Shown: piece after piece, positions 1-6,652 of the stretch | How the letters are laid out: each line of letters opens with the position of its first letter | Numbering within the stretch: the first letter of the stretch is position 1 | Source of the DNA: Bacillota bacterium | Lineage (GTDB): Bacteria; Bacillota; Clostridia; Lachnospirales; Lachnospiraceae | Direction of reading: 5' to 3' | Assembly (NCBI GenBank): GCA_023441965.1 | Contig: JAEZNB010000119.1 | Location: 1-11,578, forward strand | DNA length: 11,578 bases | Program-made: the position numbers and the translations under genes | The notes under the pieces: generated by a model | What the model saw: only the letters and a program-made list of their open reading frames with translations | Database searches by the model: none | Told to the model about the DNA's origin: nothing

Positions 1-98
1 CACTGGTTGCTGGACAGATTTTGATTATATGCGCCATCTTCGGACGCACACGTCCGCATTTGGCATCATATAATCATCAATCTGTTCAGCAAACAGTG
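1..98. repeat. Long imperfect palindrome (about 98 bases), cut by the window edge
   Basis: The left arm (1-35) is complementary to the right arm (62-98) with few interruptions. Bases 1-10 pair with 89-98 with one mismatch, 11-20 with 79-88 with one G-T wobble, 23-31 with 67-75 perfectly, and 33-35 with 62-64. The centre forms a perfect 6-bp hairpin, CGGACG (41-46) with CGTCCG (51-56) around a CACA loop. The arms may continue left of base 1. It lies about 95 bases past the stop of the minus-strand gene. It could be a terminator-like structure between convergent genes, a structured RNA, or a MITE-like element. No T-run directly follows the stem on the plus strand, and I cannot tell which it is. 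Confidence 0.75.
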
Positions 99-193
99 CA
101 TTATGGGAAACATAAAGGGGCCTCTTGCAGCTACATGGTTATAGTGAAACAGCCCTTTTCTTATCTCGATTTTTTGATTTATATGAATGAGTC

Positions 194-688
194 TTAGGCT
201 ACATAATCTACATTCATGCCCTTGAGCAGGCTGCCCTCCAAAGACTTGCGGTTGTTCTCATAAGGGTTCTGCTCCTGGTACTGAATTGTGGTACGGGTTT
301 CCCCGCCTGCCAGATAGGGGGTGCCACATTCCGGGCATAGCTCCATCTGAAGCTTAACGGAGGCAGAGAGCAGCTTGGCCCCGGGTTCATTCCCTTTCCT
401 GACCGCATTGGCCACGTGCTCGCCTTCATGGGCGGCAACTCTGGCAAAGGAGGCAGCCGGTGAGATGTGGGTCGGAGTCTTGAAGGAAACACTCTCATTG
501 GAGCCGTCCACGTATTTCCGGTTCTTACAGGTACTGCATTCGGAGGGACCACTCTTCCATACCTTATCCCCACCCTGCGCCTTTTGGGGAGCCAACTTCT
601 GAACTCTGTTTACAGCCGTTACACTGGTGTTAAGACTGGCAGGATTCACCGGATAATAATGATAATTACTGCCGATCGGCTGAATCAA
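194..688 (-). CDS. SprA-related putative zinc metalloprotease (HEGEH protein)
   Basis: This 164-residue protein carries the zinc-protease signature HEGEH at residues 87-91, in the setting ARVAAHEGEHVANA. It also has two Cys pairs, C51/C54 (CSTCKNRKYVDGS) and C118/C121 (CPECG), which could hold a second, structural metal. The block with CxxC-NRKY-DGS, VSFKTPT and HExEHV is what I recall for the SprA-related / CJM1_0395 putative metalloprotease family. Substrate and role are unknown. No signal peptide or membrane segment is visible, so it is probably cytoplasmic. The start is TTG: the reading frame has no upstream ATG, and a GGGAGGGG ribosome binding site sits about 6 bases before that TTG. The gene is transcribed divergently from tex and has a near-consensus promoter of its own (735-763). 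Catalytic activity is inferred only from the motif. Confidence 0.85.
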   Translation of the reverse strand: MIQPIGSNYHYYPVNPASLNTSVTAVNRVQKLAPQKAQGGDKVWKSGPSECSTCKNRKYVDGSNESVSFKTPTHISPAASFARVAAHEGEHVANAVRKGNEPGAKLLSASVKLQMELCPECGTPYLAGGETRTTIQYQEQNPYENNRKSLEGSLLKGMNVDYVA

Positions 689-720
689 TGACTTCCCCTC
701 CCTTCCATAATGAACCGAGA

Positions 721-739
721 ATAATTACACCATAATTAT
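721..739. promoter_or_regulatory. Inverted repeat over the promoter of the HEGEH gene (possible operator)
   Basis: ATAATTA (721-727) and TAATTAT (733-739) are perfect reverse complements separated by CACCA. On the minus strand the dyad covers most of the -10 box (735-740) and the expected transcription start near 728. That is a typical position for a repressor site. The arms are pure A+T, so chance or a simple property of a promoter region is a real alternative. Confidence 0.35.
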
Positions 740-763
740 ACATCTCCCCGGTAAAAATGTAAA
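735..763 (-). promoter_or_regulatory. SigA-type promoter of the HEGEH gene
   Basis: Read on the minus strand, TTTACA (758-763) and TATAAT (735-740) are separated by exactly 17 bases. The predicted start near 728 would give a leader of about 40 bases before the TTG codon. Confidence 0.7.
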
Positions 764-813
764 TAATACTGGGACGAATGCATTACTCCTACCGGTCTGT
801 CTCTTACTTCCGG

Positions 814-842
814 TTGATTTTCCCTCGGTCGGATGGTATGAT
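814..842 (+). promoter_or_regulatory. Probable promoter of tex
   Basis: TTGATT (814-819) and TATGAT (837-842) are 17 bases apart, and the -10 box is preceded by TGG (834-836), an extended -10 arrangement. The predicted start near 849 leaves a leader of about 75 bases. That leader ends in a small CTGCC/GGCAG hairpin (895-908) just ahead of the ribosome binding site. GATAAT at 856-861 is an alternative -10 box without a good -35. Confidence 0.55.
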
Positions 843-922
843 AAGGATATTGCGGGATAATAAGATAAGCTCGTATTTTTTTGCTAATTTAAAGCTGCCC
901 GGTGGCAGTATGGAGGGTTATT

Positions 923-3289
923 ATGGATATCTTAAAACAGATAAAAGAAGAACTGAATATCCGCCTAGAGCAGGTGGAGGCTGCAGTAAAGCTGATCGAT
1001 GAAGGGAATACCATTCCCTTCATAGCCAGATACAGAAAGGAAGCTACCGGCTCCCTGGACGATGAGCAGCTGAGAAATCTGCATGAGAGACTGATGTATC
1101 TTAGAAACCTGGAGGAGAAGAAGACTCAGGTAATCAATAGCATAGAGGAGCAGGGCAAGATGACCGAGGAACTGCGGGCGCAGATTTTAGCCGCAGCGAC
1201 CCTGGTCGTTGTGGAGGATCTGTACCGTCCTTATCGTCCGAAGAGAAGGACACGGGCAACGATTGCCAAGGAGAAGGGTCTGGAGGGTCTGGCGGCCATC
1301 CTGCTTGCCCAGGAGACAGACATACCCATGACAGAGGTGGCCGTGAGCTTCCTTTCCGAAGAGAAGGAGGTCCGCACCGTGGAAGAGGCCATCGCCGGAG
1401 CCATGGATATCATCGCCGAGGACATCTCCGATGAAGCGGCCCATCGCAGCTACATCCGTGAAATCACCATGAAGGAAGGAAAGCTGACCTCTGTGGCAAA
1501 GGATGAGAAGACAGAATCTGTTTATGAGATGTATTATCAGTTTGAAGAGAGCATCGAGAAGCTGGCAGGTCACAGGATACTGGCAATCAATCGCGGTGAG
1601 AACGAGAAGATCCTTACGGTGAAGGTGCTCGCCCCTGAAGAGAGGATCTTAAGATACCTGGAGAAGAAGGTCATCCTGAAGGATAACCCTCATACGAATG
1701 ACTATCTGAAGGCTACGGTGGAGGATAGCTATAAGCGTCTGATCGCGCCTGCCATCGAGAGAGAAATCCGTAATGAGCTGACAGAGAAGGCTGAGGATGG
1801 AGCGATTAAGATCTTTGGTAAGAATCTGGTGCAGCTGCTGATGCAGCCTCCGATTGCAGGCCAGGTGGTACTGGGCTGGGATCCGGCCTTTAGAACCGGC
1901 TGTAAGCTGGCAGTGGTGGACAGTACGGGTAAGGTGCTGGAAACCGTGGTGATTTATCCGACCGCTCCCCAGAATAAAGTTGAGGAAGCAAAGCATATAT
2001 TAAAGAGACTCATTGATAAATATAATATCACCCTGGTTTCCCTGGGGAACGGAACCGCTTCCCGTGAGTCGGAGCTGGTAATCGTGGACCTGCTCAAGGA
2101 ATTAAATAAGCCGATCCGATACGTCATCGTAAATGAAGCCGGTGCCTCTGTATATTCAGCCAGTAAGCTGGCAACAGAGGAGTTCCCGAACTTTGATGTG
2201 GGGCAGAGAAGTGCTGCTTCTATTGCCAGAAGACTGCAGGATCCTCTGGCTGAGCTGGTAAAGATCGACCCAAAATCCATTGGTGTCGGCCAGTATCAGC
2301 ATGATATGAACCAGAAGAAGCTGGGTGAAGCCCTCTCCGGAGTGGTGGAGGATTGTGTGAATAAGGTTGGTGTGGACCTAAATACCGCTTCCGTATCCCT
2401 TCTGGAATATGTATCGGGCATCAGTAAGCCGATTGCCAAGAATATTGTGGCATATAGGGAAACCAACGGCCGTTTCCGTAACCGCAACGAGCTGCTTAAG
2501 GTGGCGAAGCTGGGACCCAAGGCCTTCGAGCAGTGTGCCGGCTTCATGAGAATCCTGGGCGGAGACAATCCTTTGGATGCAACCGGTGTTCATCCGGAGT
2601 CCTATGAGGCCACCAAAGCCCTCTTAGGCAAGCTGGGCTTAAGTCTGGAGAATATCAAGGAGTTGCAGGCACAGGCAGCAAGGAACAAGGGACAGAATCC
2701 CGGTGCCGCACCCAAGCAGGAGCCGAAGACAGTCAAGCAGGATAAAAAGAAAGCCATGATTACGGTTAAGACCCAGGAGACTGCCTTTGGTAAGGCTCTG
2801 GCAGTAGCTATGGGCAAAGGAATAGAACAGCCTGTGCAGGAGAGAAAAGAGAAGGCGGCAGTGCCTCAGGCAGCATCAGAGGAAAGGGCAGAATCACCGA
2901 TCAGTAAGAGGATAGGAGATAAGAAGAGGCTGGCAGAGGAGCTGGGAGTAGGAGAGATTACTCTGACCGACATCATCAAGGAGCTGGAGAAGCCCGGCAG
3001 AGATCCCAGAGATGAGATGCCGAAGCCGATTCTTCGGACCGATGTTCTGGATATGAAGGACCTGACCGAGGGCATGATTCTGAAGGGTACTGTCCGGAAT
3101 GTCATTGATTTCGGCGCCTTTGTAGATATCGGTGTTCATCAGGACGGTCTGGTCCACATCTCACAGCTGTCCGATAAGAAATTCGTCAAGCATCCGCTGG
3201 ATGTGGTCAGCGTGGGAGACATCGTGGAGGTCAAGGTCTTAAGCGTAGATCTGGCAAAGAAGAGAATCCAGCTGACCATGAAGCTATAA
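923..3289 (+). CDS. tex: Tex, S1-domain RNA-binding transcription accessory protein
   Basis: The product is 788 residues and matches the Tex family throughout. The N-terminal helical part includes the family block IPFIARYRKEATGSLDDEQL (31-50) and YRPYRPKRRT (101-110). A YqgF/RNase H-like domain begins near VVLGWDPAFRTGCKLAVVD (315-333). A helix-hairpin-helix region covers about 485-545, and an S1 RNA-binding domain covers about 714-788 (GTVRNVIDFGAFVDIGVHQD). Tex proteins bind nucleic acid and affect transcription and virulence or toxin expression in several bacteria; the exact mechanism is not settled. The start is ATG at 923, with GGAGGG (912-917) five bases upstream. A GTG at 902 in the same frame would add seven residues but would place the ribosome binding site inside the gene. 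Residues about 581-662 are a low-complexity A/K/E/Q-rich insert. Confidence 0.97.
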   Translation: MDILKQIKEELNIRLEQVEAAVKLIDEGNTIPFIARYRKEATGSLDDEQLRNLHERLMYLRNLEEKKTQVINSIEEQGKMTEELRAQILAAATLVVVEDLYRPYRPKRRTRATIAKEKGLEGLAAILLAQETDIPMTEVAVSFLSEEKEVRTVEEAIAGAMDIIAEDISDEAAHRSYIREITMKEGKLTSVAKDEKTESVYEMYYQFEESIEKLAGHRILAINRGENEKILTVKVLAPEERILRYLEKKVILKDNPHTNDYLKATVEDSYKRLIAPAIEREIRNELTEKAEDGAIKIFGKNLVQLLMQPPIAGQVVLGWDPAFRTGCKLAVVDSTGKVLETVVIYPTAPQNKVEEAKHILKRLIDKYNITLVSLGNGTASRESELVIVDLLKELNKPIRYVIVNEAGASVYSASKLATEEFPNFDVGQRSAASIARRLQDPLAELVKIDPKSIGVGQYQHDMNQKKLGEALSGVVEDCVNKVGVDLNTASVSLLEYVSGISKPIAKNIVAYRETNGRFRNRNELLKVAKLGPKAFEQCAGFMRILGGDNPLDATGVHPESYEATKALLGKLGLSLENIKELQAQAARNKGQNPGAAPKQEPKTVKQDKKKAMITVKTQETAFGKALAVAMGKGIEQPVQERKEKAAVPQAASEERAESPISKRIGDKKRLAEELGVGEITLTDIIKELEKPGRDPRDEMPKPILRTDVLDMKDLTEGMILKGTVRNVIDFGAFVDIGVHQDGLVHISQLSDKKFVKHPLDVVSVGDIVEVKVLSVDLAKKRIQLTMKL

Positions 3290-3310
3290 GAAGCGTAGCA
3301 GATTAATGAT

Positions 3311-3352
3311 AACAGCAGAAAAACCCGAGGAAGCCTCTGTTTTTCTGCTGTT
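3311..3352 (+). terminator. Hairpin terminator after tex (A-tract/T-tract type)
   Basis: AACAGCAGAAAAAC (3311-3324) pairs perfectly with 3339-3352. A short inner stem, GAGG/CCTC, sits around AAG. The A-run before the inner stem and the T-run after it are the arrangement of a bidirectional intrinsic terminator. It begins about 20 bases after the tex stop codon. Confidence 0.65.
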
Positions 3353-3360
3353 GTTATAAA

Positions 3361-3403
3361 GCAGAAGGATAGATGAAAAAGGGATCCCCCTCTGTTTTTC
3401 TGC
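3361..3403 (+). repeat. Second, diverged copy of the post-tex hairpin
   Basis: The 15 bases CCTCTGTTTTTCTGC at 3389-3403 repeat 3334-3348 exactly. The matching left arm, GCAGAA (3361-3366), is also shared, but about nine extra bases and a GGGATCCC palindrome (3381-3388) lie inside. GCAGAA pairs with TTCTGC (3398-3403), and an A-run faces a T-run. It may act as a backup terminator for tex or as a leader structure for the next gene. Confidence 0.5.
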
Positions 3404-3436
3404 AACTAAATATAAAAGAAAGAGGGATGAGACAGA

Positions 3437-3775
3437 ATGCAGCTACTGATACTGATACTGAAGAAAATCGAGCTGATGGAGCCCCTGCTGAAAAAGCTGG
3501 CGGAAGCAGGAGTCAGGGGTGGCACCATCCTGGAAGGCACCGGTATGGCAAAAGAGCTGATGCATATGGAGGATCTGCCGATCATCGGTATGCTGCGGAT
3601 GCTGCTGGCTGAGGATATGAAGGCAAATTCCAAGGTGATGCTCTTTGTGCTGAATGAAGAGGGGGCTTTGGCTGCCAGAAGTACGATCAAAAAAGTAATC
3701 GGTGATCTCAATGTACCCAATACGGGAATTATGTTTTCTGTCCCCATCACTTACGTGGAAGGACTCGGGGAGTAG
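3437..3775 (+). CDS. PII-like (GlnB superfamily) small signalling protein
   Basis: The protein has 112 residues, the size of a PII subunit. It shows the pattern I recall for a divergent clostridial group of PII-like proteins. An initial strand, LLILILKKIE, leads into a helix and GVRGGTILEGTGMA. A second strand-helix unit follows (SKVMLFVLNEEGA), and the protein ends in GDLNVPNTGIMFSVPITYVEGL, near where PII proteins carry their C-terminal nucleotide-site segment. The classical T-loop with its uridylylated tyrosine is not recognisable. Ligand and partner are therefore unknown, and a role in nitrogen control should not be assumed. No ammonium transporter or other typical PII partner lies nearby. 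AGAGGG (3421-3426) is the ribosome binding site, ten bases before the ATG. No convincing promoter is visible, so it may depend on read-through from tex. Confidence 0.7.
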   Translation: MQLLILILKKIELMEPLLKKLAEAGVRGGTILEGTGMAKELMHMEDLPIIGMLRMLLAEDMKANSKVMLFVLNEEGALAARSTIKKVIGDLNVPNTGIMFSVPITYVEGLGE

Positions 3776-3895
3776 AGCCGGGGGAGCGGAACAACTTACA
3801 TATCCCGAAAGGGCTCTGAAGAAGGGTCTAATGCAATTTATTGTCAGAGAAGGATAGCTTTGCCATGTGAAATCATGTAAAAGCAATATTTGATA

Positions 3896-3924
3896 TTGAC
3901 ATTCCCATGGCTTCGATGTAATAT
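3896..3924 (+). promoter_or_regulatory. Consensus promoter of the riboswitch-ribU transcript
   Basis: A perfect TTGACA (3896-3901) and TAATAT (3919-3924) are separated by 17 bases. The predicted start near 3931 lies about 25 bases before the FMN riboswitch. Confidence 0.8.
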
Positions 3925-3953
3925 AGCAGATGTAAAAACTAAATAGAAGGTAA

Positions 3954-4090
3954 AATCTTCGGGGCAGGGTGAAATTCCCGACCGGCGGTATAGTCCGCGA
4001 CTCAAGGTGAAGGAAGCGATTAGCTTACCGGTACCATGATTGATTTGGTGAAATTCCAAAACCGACAGTAAAGTCTGGATGAGAGAAGAG
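3954..4090 (+). ncRNA. FMN riboswitch (RFN element)
   Basis: The highly conserved RFN blocks are all present in order: GGGGCAGGGTGAAATTCCCG (3961-3980), ACCGGCGGT with AGTCCGCGAC (3981-4001), GGTGAAATTCCAAAACCGAC (4047-4066) and AGTCTGGATGAGAGAAG (4072-4088). The closing stem P1 pairs TCTTC (3956-3960) with GAAGA (4085-4089). Known members bind flavin mononucleotide and reduce expression of riboflavin synthesis or uptake genes when FMN is plentiful. Here an intrinsic terminator follows 27 bases later, so control is most simply by transcription termination before ribU. Confidence 0.98.
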
Positions 4091-4116
4091 CAGCAGTCTT
4101 TTTATGCGTGTATACG

Positions 4117-4148
4117 CCCCGATTTTCATATGAAATCGGGGTTTTTTT
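4117..4148 (+). terminator. Intrinsic terminator of the FMN riboswitch
   Basis: CCCCGATTT (4117-4125) pairs perfectly with AAATCGGGG (4133-4141) and is followed by seven T residues (4142-4148). It lies between the aptamer and ribU and should form when FMN is bound. Confidence 0.93.
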
Positions 4149-4202
4149 GCATGTTCGGGAAGTGCGGACATCATGTGCTAAGAAGGCGGCTGCTGCCGAG
4201 AA

Positions 4203-4228
4203 TTTTCCTTTGCTTAAAAAAAGGAGAG
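4203..4228 (+). promoter_or_regulatory. Possible hairpin covering the ribU ribosome binding site
   Basis: TCCTTT (4206-4211) pairs with AAAGGA (4220-4225) around an eight-base loop. The stem can extend with G-T wobbles to cover the whole AAGGAG ribosome binding site (4221-4226) of ribU. The stem is A+T-rich and probably weak. Confidence 0.35.
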
Positions 4229-4234
4229 ATTAGT

Positions 4235-4885
4235 ATGAGTACAACGATTGGAACTAAAACAAGGTCACAGATGAACGAAAGAGGTAACAAGCTATTATCC
4301 ATAAGAACCATGGCCGTCATAGGGATGATGTCCGGTGTGGCTGCGGTCTTAATGTTATTTGAGGTCCCCTTATGGTTTGCACCCTCCTTCTATGAACTGG
4401 ATTTCAGTGAGGTGCCCGTATTGGTAGGAGCCTTTGCCCTAGGACCTTTGACAGGAGTATTGATTGAGCTGGTCAAGGTGTTATTAAATCTCATCTTCAA
4501 TGGCAGTATCACAATGGGGATTGGGGAATTGGCAAATTTCCTGATCGGATGTTCCCTGGTGGTACCTGCCTCCATCATTTATCATAGAAAGAAATCCTTC
4601 CGGTCTGCACTCGTTGGTATGGTCGTAGGAACGGTATCCATGGTAGCTCTGGGCAGTATCCTGAATGCTGCAGTGCTGCTGCCGGCCTATTCCTTCTTTA
4701 CGAATTTCGCGATAGCAGATCTGATCGGTATGGGTACCCAGGTGAACCCCGCCATTCAGAACCTACCCACCTTTATCATGCTGGCCGTTGCTCCCTTTAA
4801 CCTGCTGAAGGGTGTGGCAGTATCTGTCATCACCATGTTATTATACAAGCAGACCAGTACCATCATTAAAGCATTTACAAAATAA
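4235..4885 (+). CDS. ribU: Riboflavin ECF transporter substrate-binding subunit RibU
   Basis: RibU is the membrane S component that binds riboflavin and works with the shared energy-coupling module (EcfA, EcfA' and EcfT), which is not in this window. The product has 216 residues and about six hydrophobic segments, as expected. A conserved block around FYELDFSEVPVLVGAFALGP is typical of RibU, followed by GVLIELVKVLLNLI. The start is ATG 4235, with AAGGAG (4221-4226) eight bases upstream. The same frame stays open back to 4079, but that part is riboswitch and terminator sequence and is not coding. The FMN riboswitch immediately upstream strongly supports riboflavin as the substrate. A terminator follows at 4911, so the gene is probably transcribed alone. 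Confidence 0.95.
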   Translation: MSTTIGTKTRSQMNERGNKLLSIRTMAVIGMMSGVAAVLMLFEVPLWFAPSFYELDFSEVPVLVGAFALGPLTGVLIELVKVLLNLIFNGSITMGIGELANFLIGCSLVVPASIIYHRKKSFRSALVGMVVGTVSMVALGSILNAAVLLPAYSFFTNFAIADLIGMGTQVNPAIQNLPTFIMLAVAPFNLLKGVAVSVITMLLYKQTSTIIKAFTK

Positions 4886-4910
4886 AATTAAAGGCATAAG
4901 ATAGGAAGGA

Positions 4911-4938
4911 AGATAGGATGGAATATCCTATCTTTTTT
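4911..4938 (+). terminator. Intrinsic terminator of ribU
   Basis: AGATAGGA (4911-4918) and TCCTATCT (4926-4933) form a perfect 8-bp stem with a seven-base loop, ending in six T residues (4933-4938). Confidence 0.9.
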
Positions 4939-4948
4939 CTGAGCTTTC

Positions 4949-4957
4949 TGCTATAAT
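4949..4957 (+). promoter_or_regulatory. Extended -10 promoter of the tsaE-tsaB-rimI unit
   Basis: TGCTATAAT gives a perfect TATAAT (4952-4957) with the extended TGn motif. No good -35 hexamer is present; its expected place falls in the T-run of the ribU terminator. The predicted start is near 4964. Confidence 0.6.
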
Positions 4958-5011
4958 GTAAGGCGGAAATGACCATAGAACCATAAGATACAAGGAAAGT
5001 GAACGTATAAA

Positions 5012-5443
5012 ATGATCATAGAAAGCTACAGTGCGGAAGAAACCTATCAGCTGGGAAGGACGCTTGGAAGCAGGGCCAAAGGTGGGCAGGTATATTGCCT
5101 GAGTGGGGATCTGGGAGTAGGAAAGACGGTCTTCACCCAAGGCTTTGCGGAAGGACTCGGAGTTACGGAGATAGTAAACAGCCCTACCTTCACTATTGTC
5201 CAGGAATACGAAGGAAGGGACATGCCCTTCTATCATTTTGATGTGTACCGCATCTCTGATGTGGAAGAGATGGAGGAAATCGGGTATGAGGATTATTTTT
5301 ACGGGAACGGAGTATGTCTGATTGAATGGGCGGAGCTGATTGAAGAGCTTCTGCCGGTGAATAGGATATCCCTTCATATCAGAAAGAACCTGGCAAAGGG
5401 CTTTGACTACCGTGAAATAACTGTAGAAGCTTTGGATGAATAA
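5012..5443 (+). CDS. tsaE: TsaE, ATPase of t6A tRNA modification
   Basis: TsaE is the small ATPase that works with TsaB and TsaD to transfer the threonylcarbamoyl group to A37 of tRNAs reading ANN codons. The 143-residue length is normal. The Walker A motif GDLGVGKT lies at residues 32-39. The family blocks SPTFTIVQEY (about 57-66), FYHFDVYRI and CLIEWAE follow in order. The start is ATG 5012. AAGGAA at 4992-4997 is the only purine-rich site and is rather far away (14 bases), so translation initiation may be modest. tsaB begins 12 bases after its stop codon, the usual operon arrangement. Confidence 0.95.
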   Translation: MIIESYSAEETYQLGRTLGSRAKGGQVYCLSGDLGVGKTVFTQGFAEGLGVTEIVNSPTFTIVQEYEGRDMPFYHFDVYRISDVEEMEEIGYEDYFYGNGVCLIEWAELIEELLPVNRISLHIRKNLAKGFDYREITVEALDE

Positions 5444-5455
5444 TTGGAGGTTATC

Positions 5456-6169
5456 ATGAAATTATTGGCTTTAGACAGCTCCGGTATGGTGGCTTCGGTT
5501 GCCATCGTAACAGAGGAAGGCTTACTGGCAGAATACACCGTTGATTATAAGAAGACTCACTCACAGACCCTGCTTCCCATGCTGGATATCATAGTGAAAA
5601 TGGTGGAGCTGGACTTACAGACAGTGGATGGAATCGCAGTAGCAGCCGGACCCGGATCCTTCACCGGCCTGCGGATCGGATCGGCCACTGCCAAGGGGCT
5701 TGGACTGGCCTTGGAGAAACCGATCATCGGGGTACCTACCCTGGAAGGGTTGGCTTATAACCTGTTTGGGACGGACAAGCTGATCTGTCCGATGATGGAT
5801 GCCCGCAGAAGACAGGTCTACACCGGACTCTATGAATTTGCAGGAGAGGAGCTCCGTGTAATATCAGAACAGAAGGCGCTTGCTGTGGAGGAGCTGATAG
5901 AGGAAATCAATGCTTTAGGGCGGGAGGTCATCTATCTTGGAGATGCGGTAGCGGTGTATCAGGACTTGATTAGGGAGAAGACGAGGGTAGGCTATCGCCT
6001 TGCTCCGGTGCATCTATGCAAGCAGAGAGCGGGAGCGATCGGAGCCCTGGGACTTCAATACTTTAAGCAGAACAGGATAGAAAGCGCTGCCGACCATGAG
6101 CCGGTCTATTTAAGGGTATCTCAGGCGGAACGGGAAAGAGCAGAGAGATTAAAAACGCAAGAACAGTAG
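5456..6169 (+). CDS. tsaB: TsaB, t6A synthesis complex scaffold subunit
   Basis: TsaB is a catalytically inactive relative of TsaD that dimerises with it and is needed for t6A37 formation. The 237-residue protein has the ASKHA-fold start KLLALDSSGMVASVAIV. It carries the family signature AAGPGSFTGLRIGSATAKGL at residues 64-83, followed by MDARRRQVYTGLY. The chosen start is ATG 5456, with GGAGG (5446-5450) five bases upstream. A TTG at 5444 in frame would overlap that ribosome binding site and is unlikely. It lies between tsaE and rimI, a very common bacterial order. Confidence 0.95.
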   Translation: MKLLALDSSGMVASVAIVTEEGLLAEYTVDYKKTHSQTLLPMLDIIVKMVELDLQTVDGIAVAAGPGSFTGLRIGSATAKGLGLALEKPIIGVPTLEGLAYNLFGTDKLICPMMDARRRQVYTGLYEFAGEELRVISEQKALAVEELIEEINALGREVIYLGDAVAVYQDLIREKTRVGYRLAPVHLCKQRAGAIGALGLQYFKQNRIESAADHEPVYLRVSQAERERAERLKTQEQ

Positions 6170-6199
6170 TGATAGCATGAACGGAATGGAGAGATTCAT

Positions 6200-6652
6200 A
6201 TGTTGATCCGGGATATGAAAGAAGCTGATCTGGATGAGATTTGCGGGATAGAAGAGGAGAGCTTCTCCGACCCCTGGAGCTATGAGGATTTTAAGGAGTC
6301 CTTTTTGAAGGAGAATAACTCTTATCTGATCGCAGAGCTGGACGGTGTGATTGTCGGCTATTGCGGCTATTGGGGGATAGGAGAAGAAGGCTATATCTAT
6401 AATGTTGCTGTCAGAAAGGACTACCGGAGGCAGCAGGTTGGCTACCGGATGCTGACTGAATTGCTTATGCGAGCGAAGGCGCGGGGGGTTACCGCTCTCA
6501 CCCTGGAGGTGAGAAGGTCCAATGAGGCTGCCATAGGCTTATATGAGCGACTGGGATTTGTGAGTGCCGGTATCCGCAAGGACTTCTATACCAAGCCCAA
6601 GGAGGATGCTGTTATAATGTGGCTGAAACCGATACAGCAATTCCCACTGTAA
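6200..6652 (+). CDS. rimI: RimI-type N-alpha-acetyltransferase (ribosomal protein S18)
   Basis: This GNAT-family enzyme of 150 residues matches RimI, which acetylates the N-terminal alanine of ribosomal protein S18 with acetyl-CoA. YIYNVAVRKDYRRQQVGYRM (65-84) is the acetyl-CoA-binding region. LEVRRSNEAAIGLYERLGF holds E103 and Y115, at positions equivalent to the catalytic residues described for Salmonella RimI. The first glycine of the usual Q/RxxGxG/A phosphate loop is replaced: the protein reads Q78-Q79-V80-G81. GGAGAG (6188-6193) lies six bases before ATG 6200. Its place right after tsaB fits RimI better than other GNATs, though the acetylated substrate is inferred. Confidence 0.9.
   Translation: MLIRDMKEADLDEICGIEEESFSDPWSYEDFKESFLKENNSYLIAELDGVIVGYCGYWGIGEEGYIYNVAVRKDYRRQQVGYRMLTELLMRAKARGVTALTLEVRRSNEAAIGLYERLGFVSAGIRKDFYTKPKEDAVIMWLKPIQQFPL

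Noticed and set aside
114..158. AAAGGG/CCCTTT pairing as a terminator of the HEGEH gene
   Set aside because: The loop is over 30 bases and no T-run follows on the minus strand.
1187..1573. Minus-strand reading frames inside tex, and similar antisense frames inside rnz, tsaD and ispD
   Set aside because: They oppose well-conserved genes and show no protein family pattern; they follow from codon use of the real gene.
4079..4234. Open frame upstream of ribU that would add 52 residues
   Set aside because: It lies on the end of the FMN riboswitch and its terminator, while ATG 4235 has a strong ribosome binding site.
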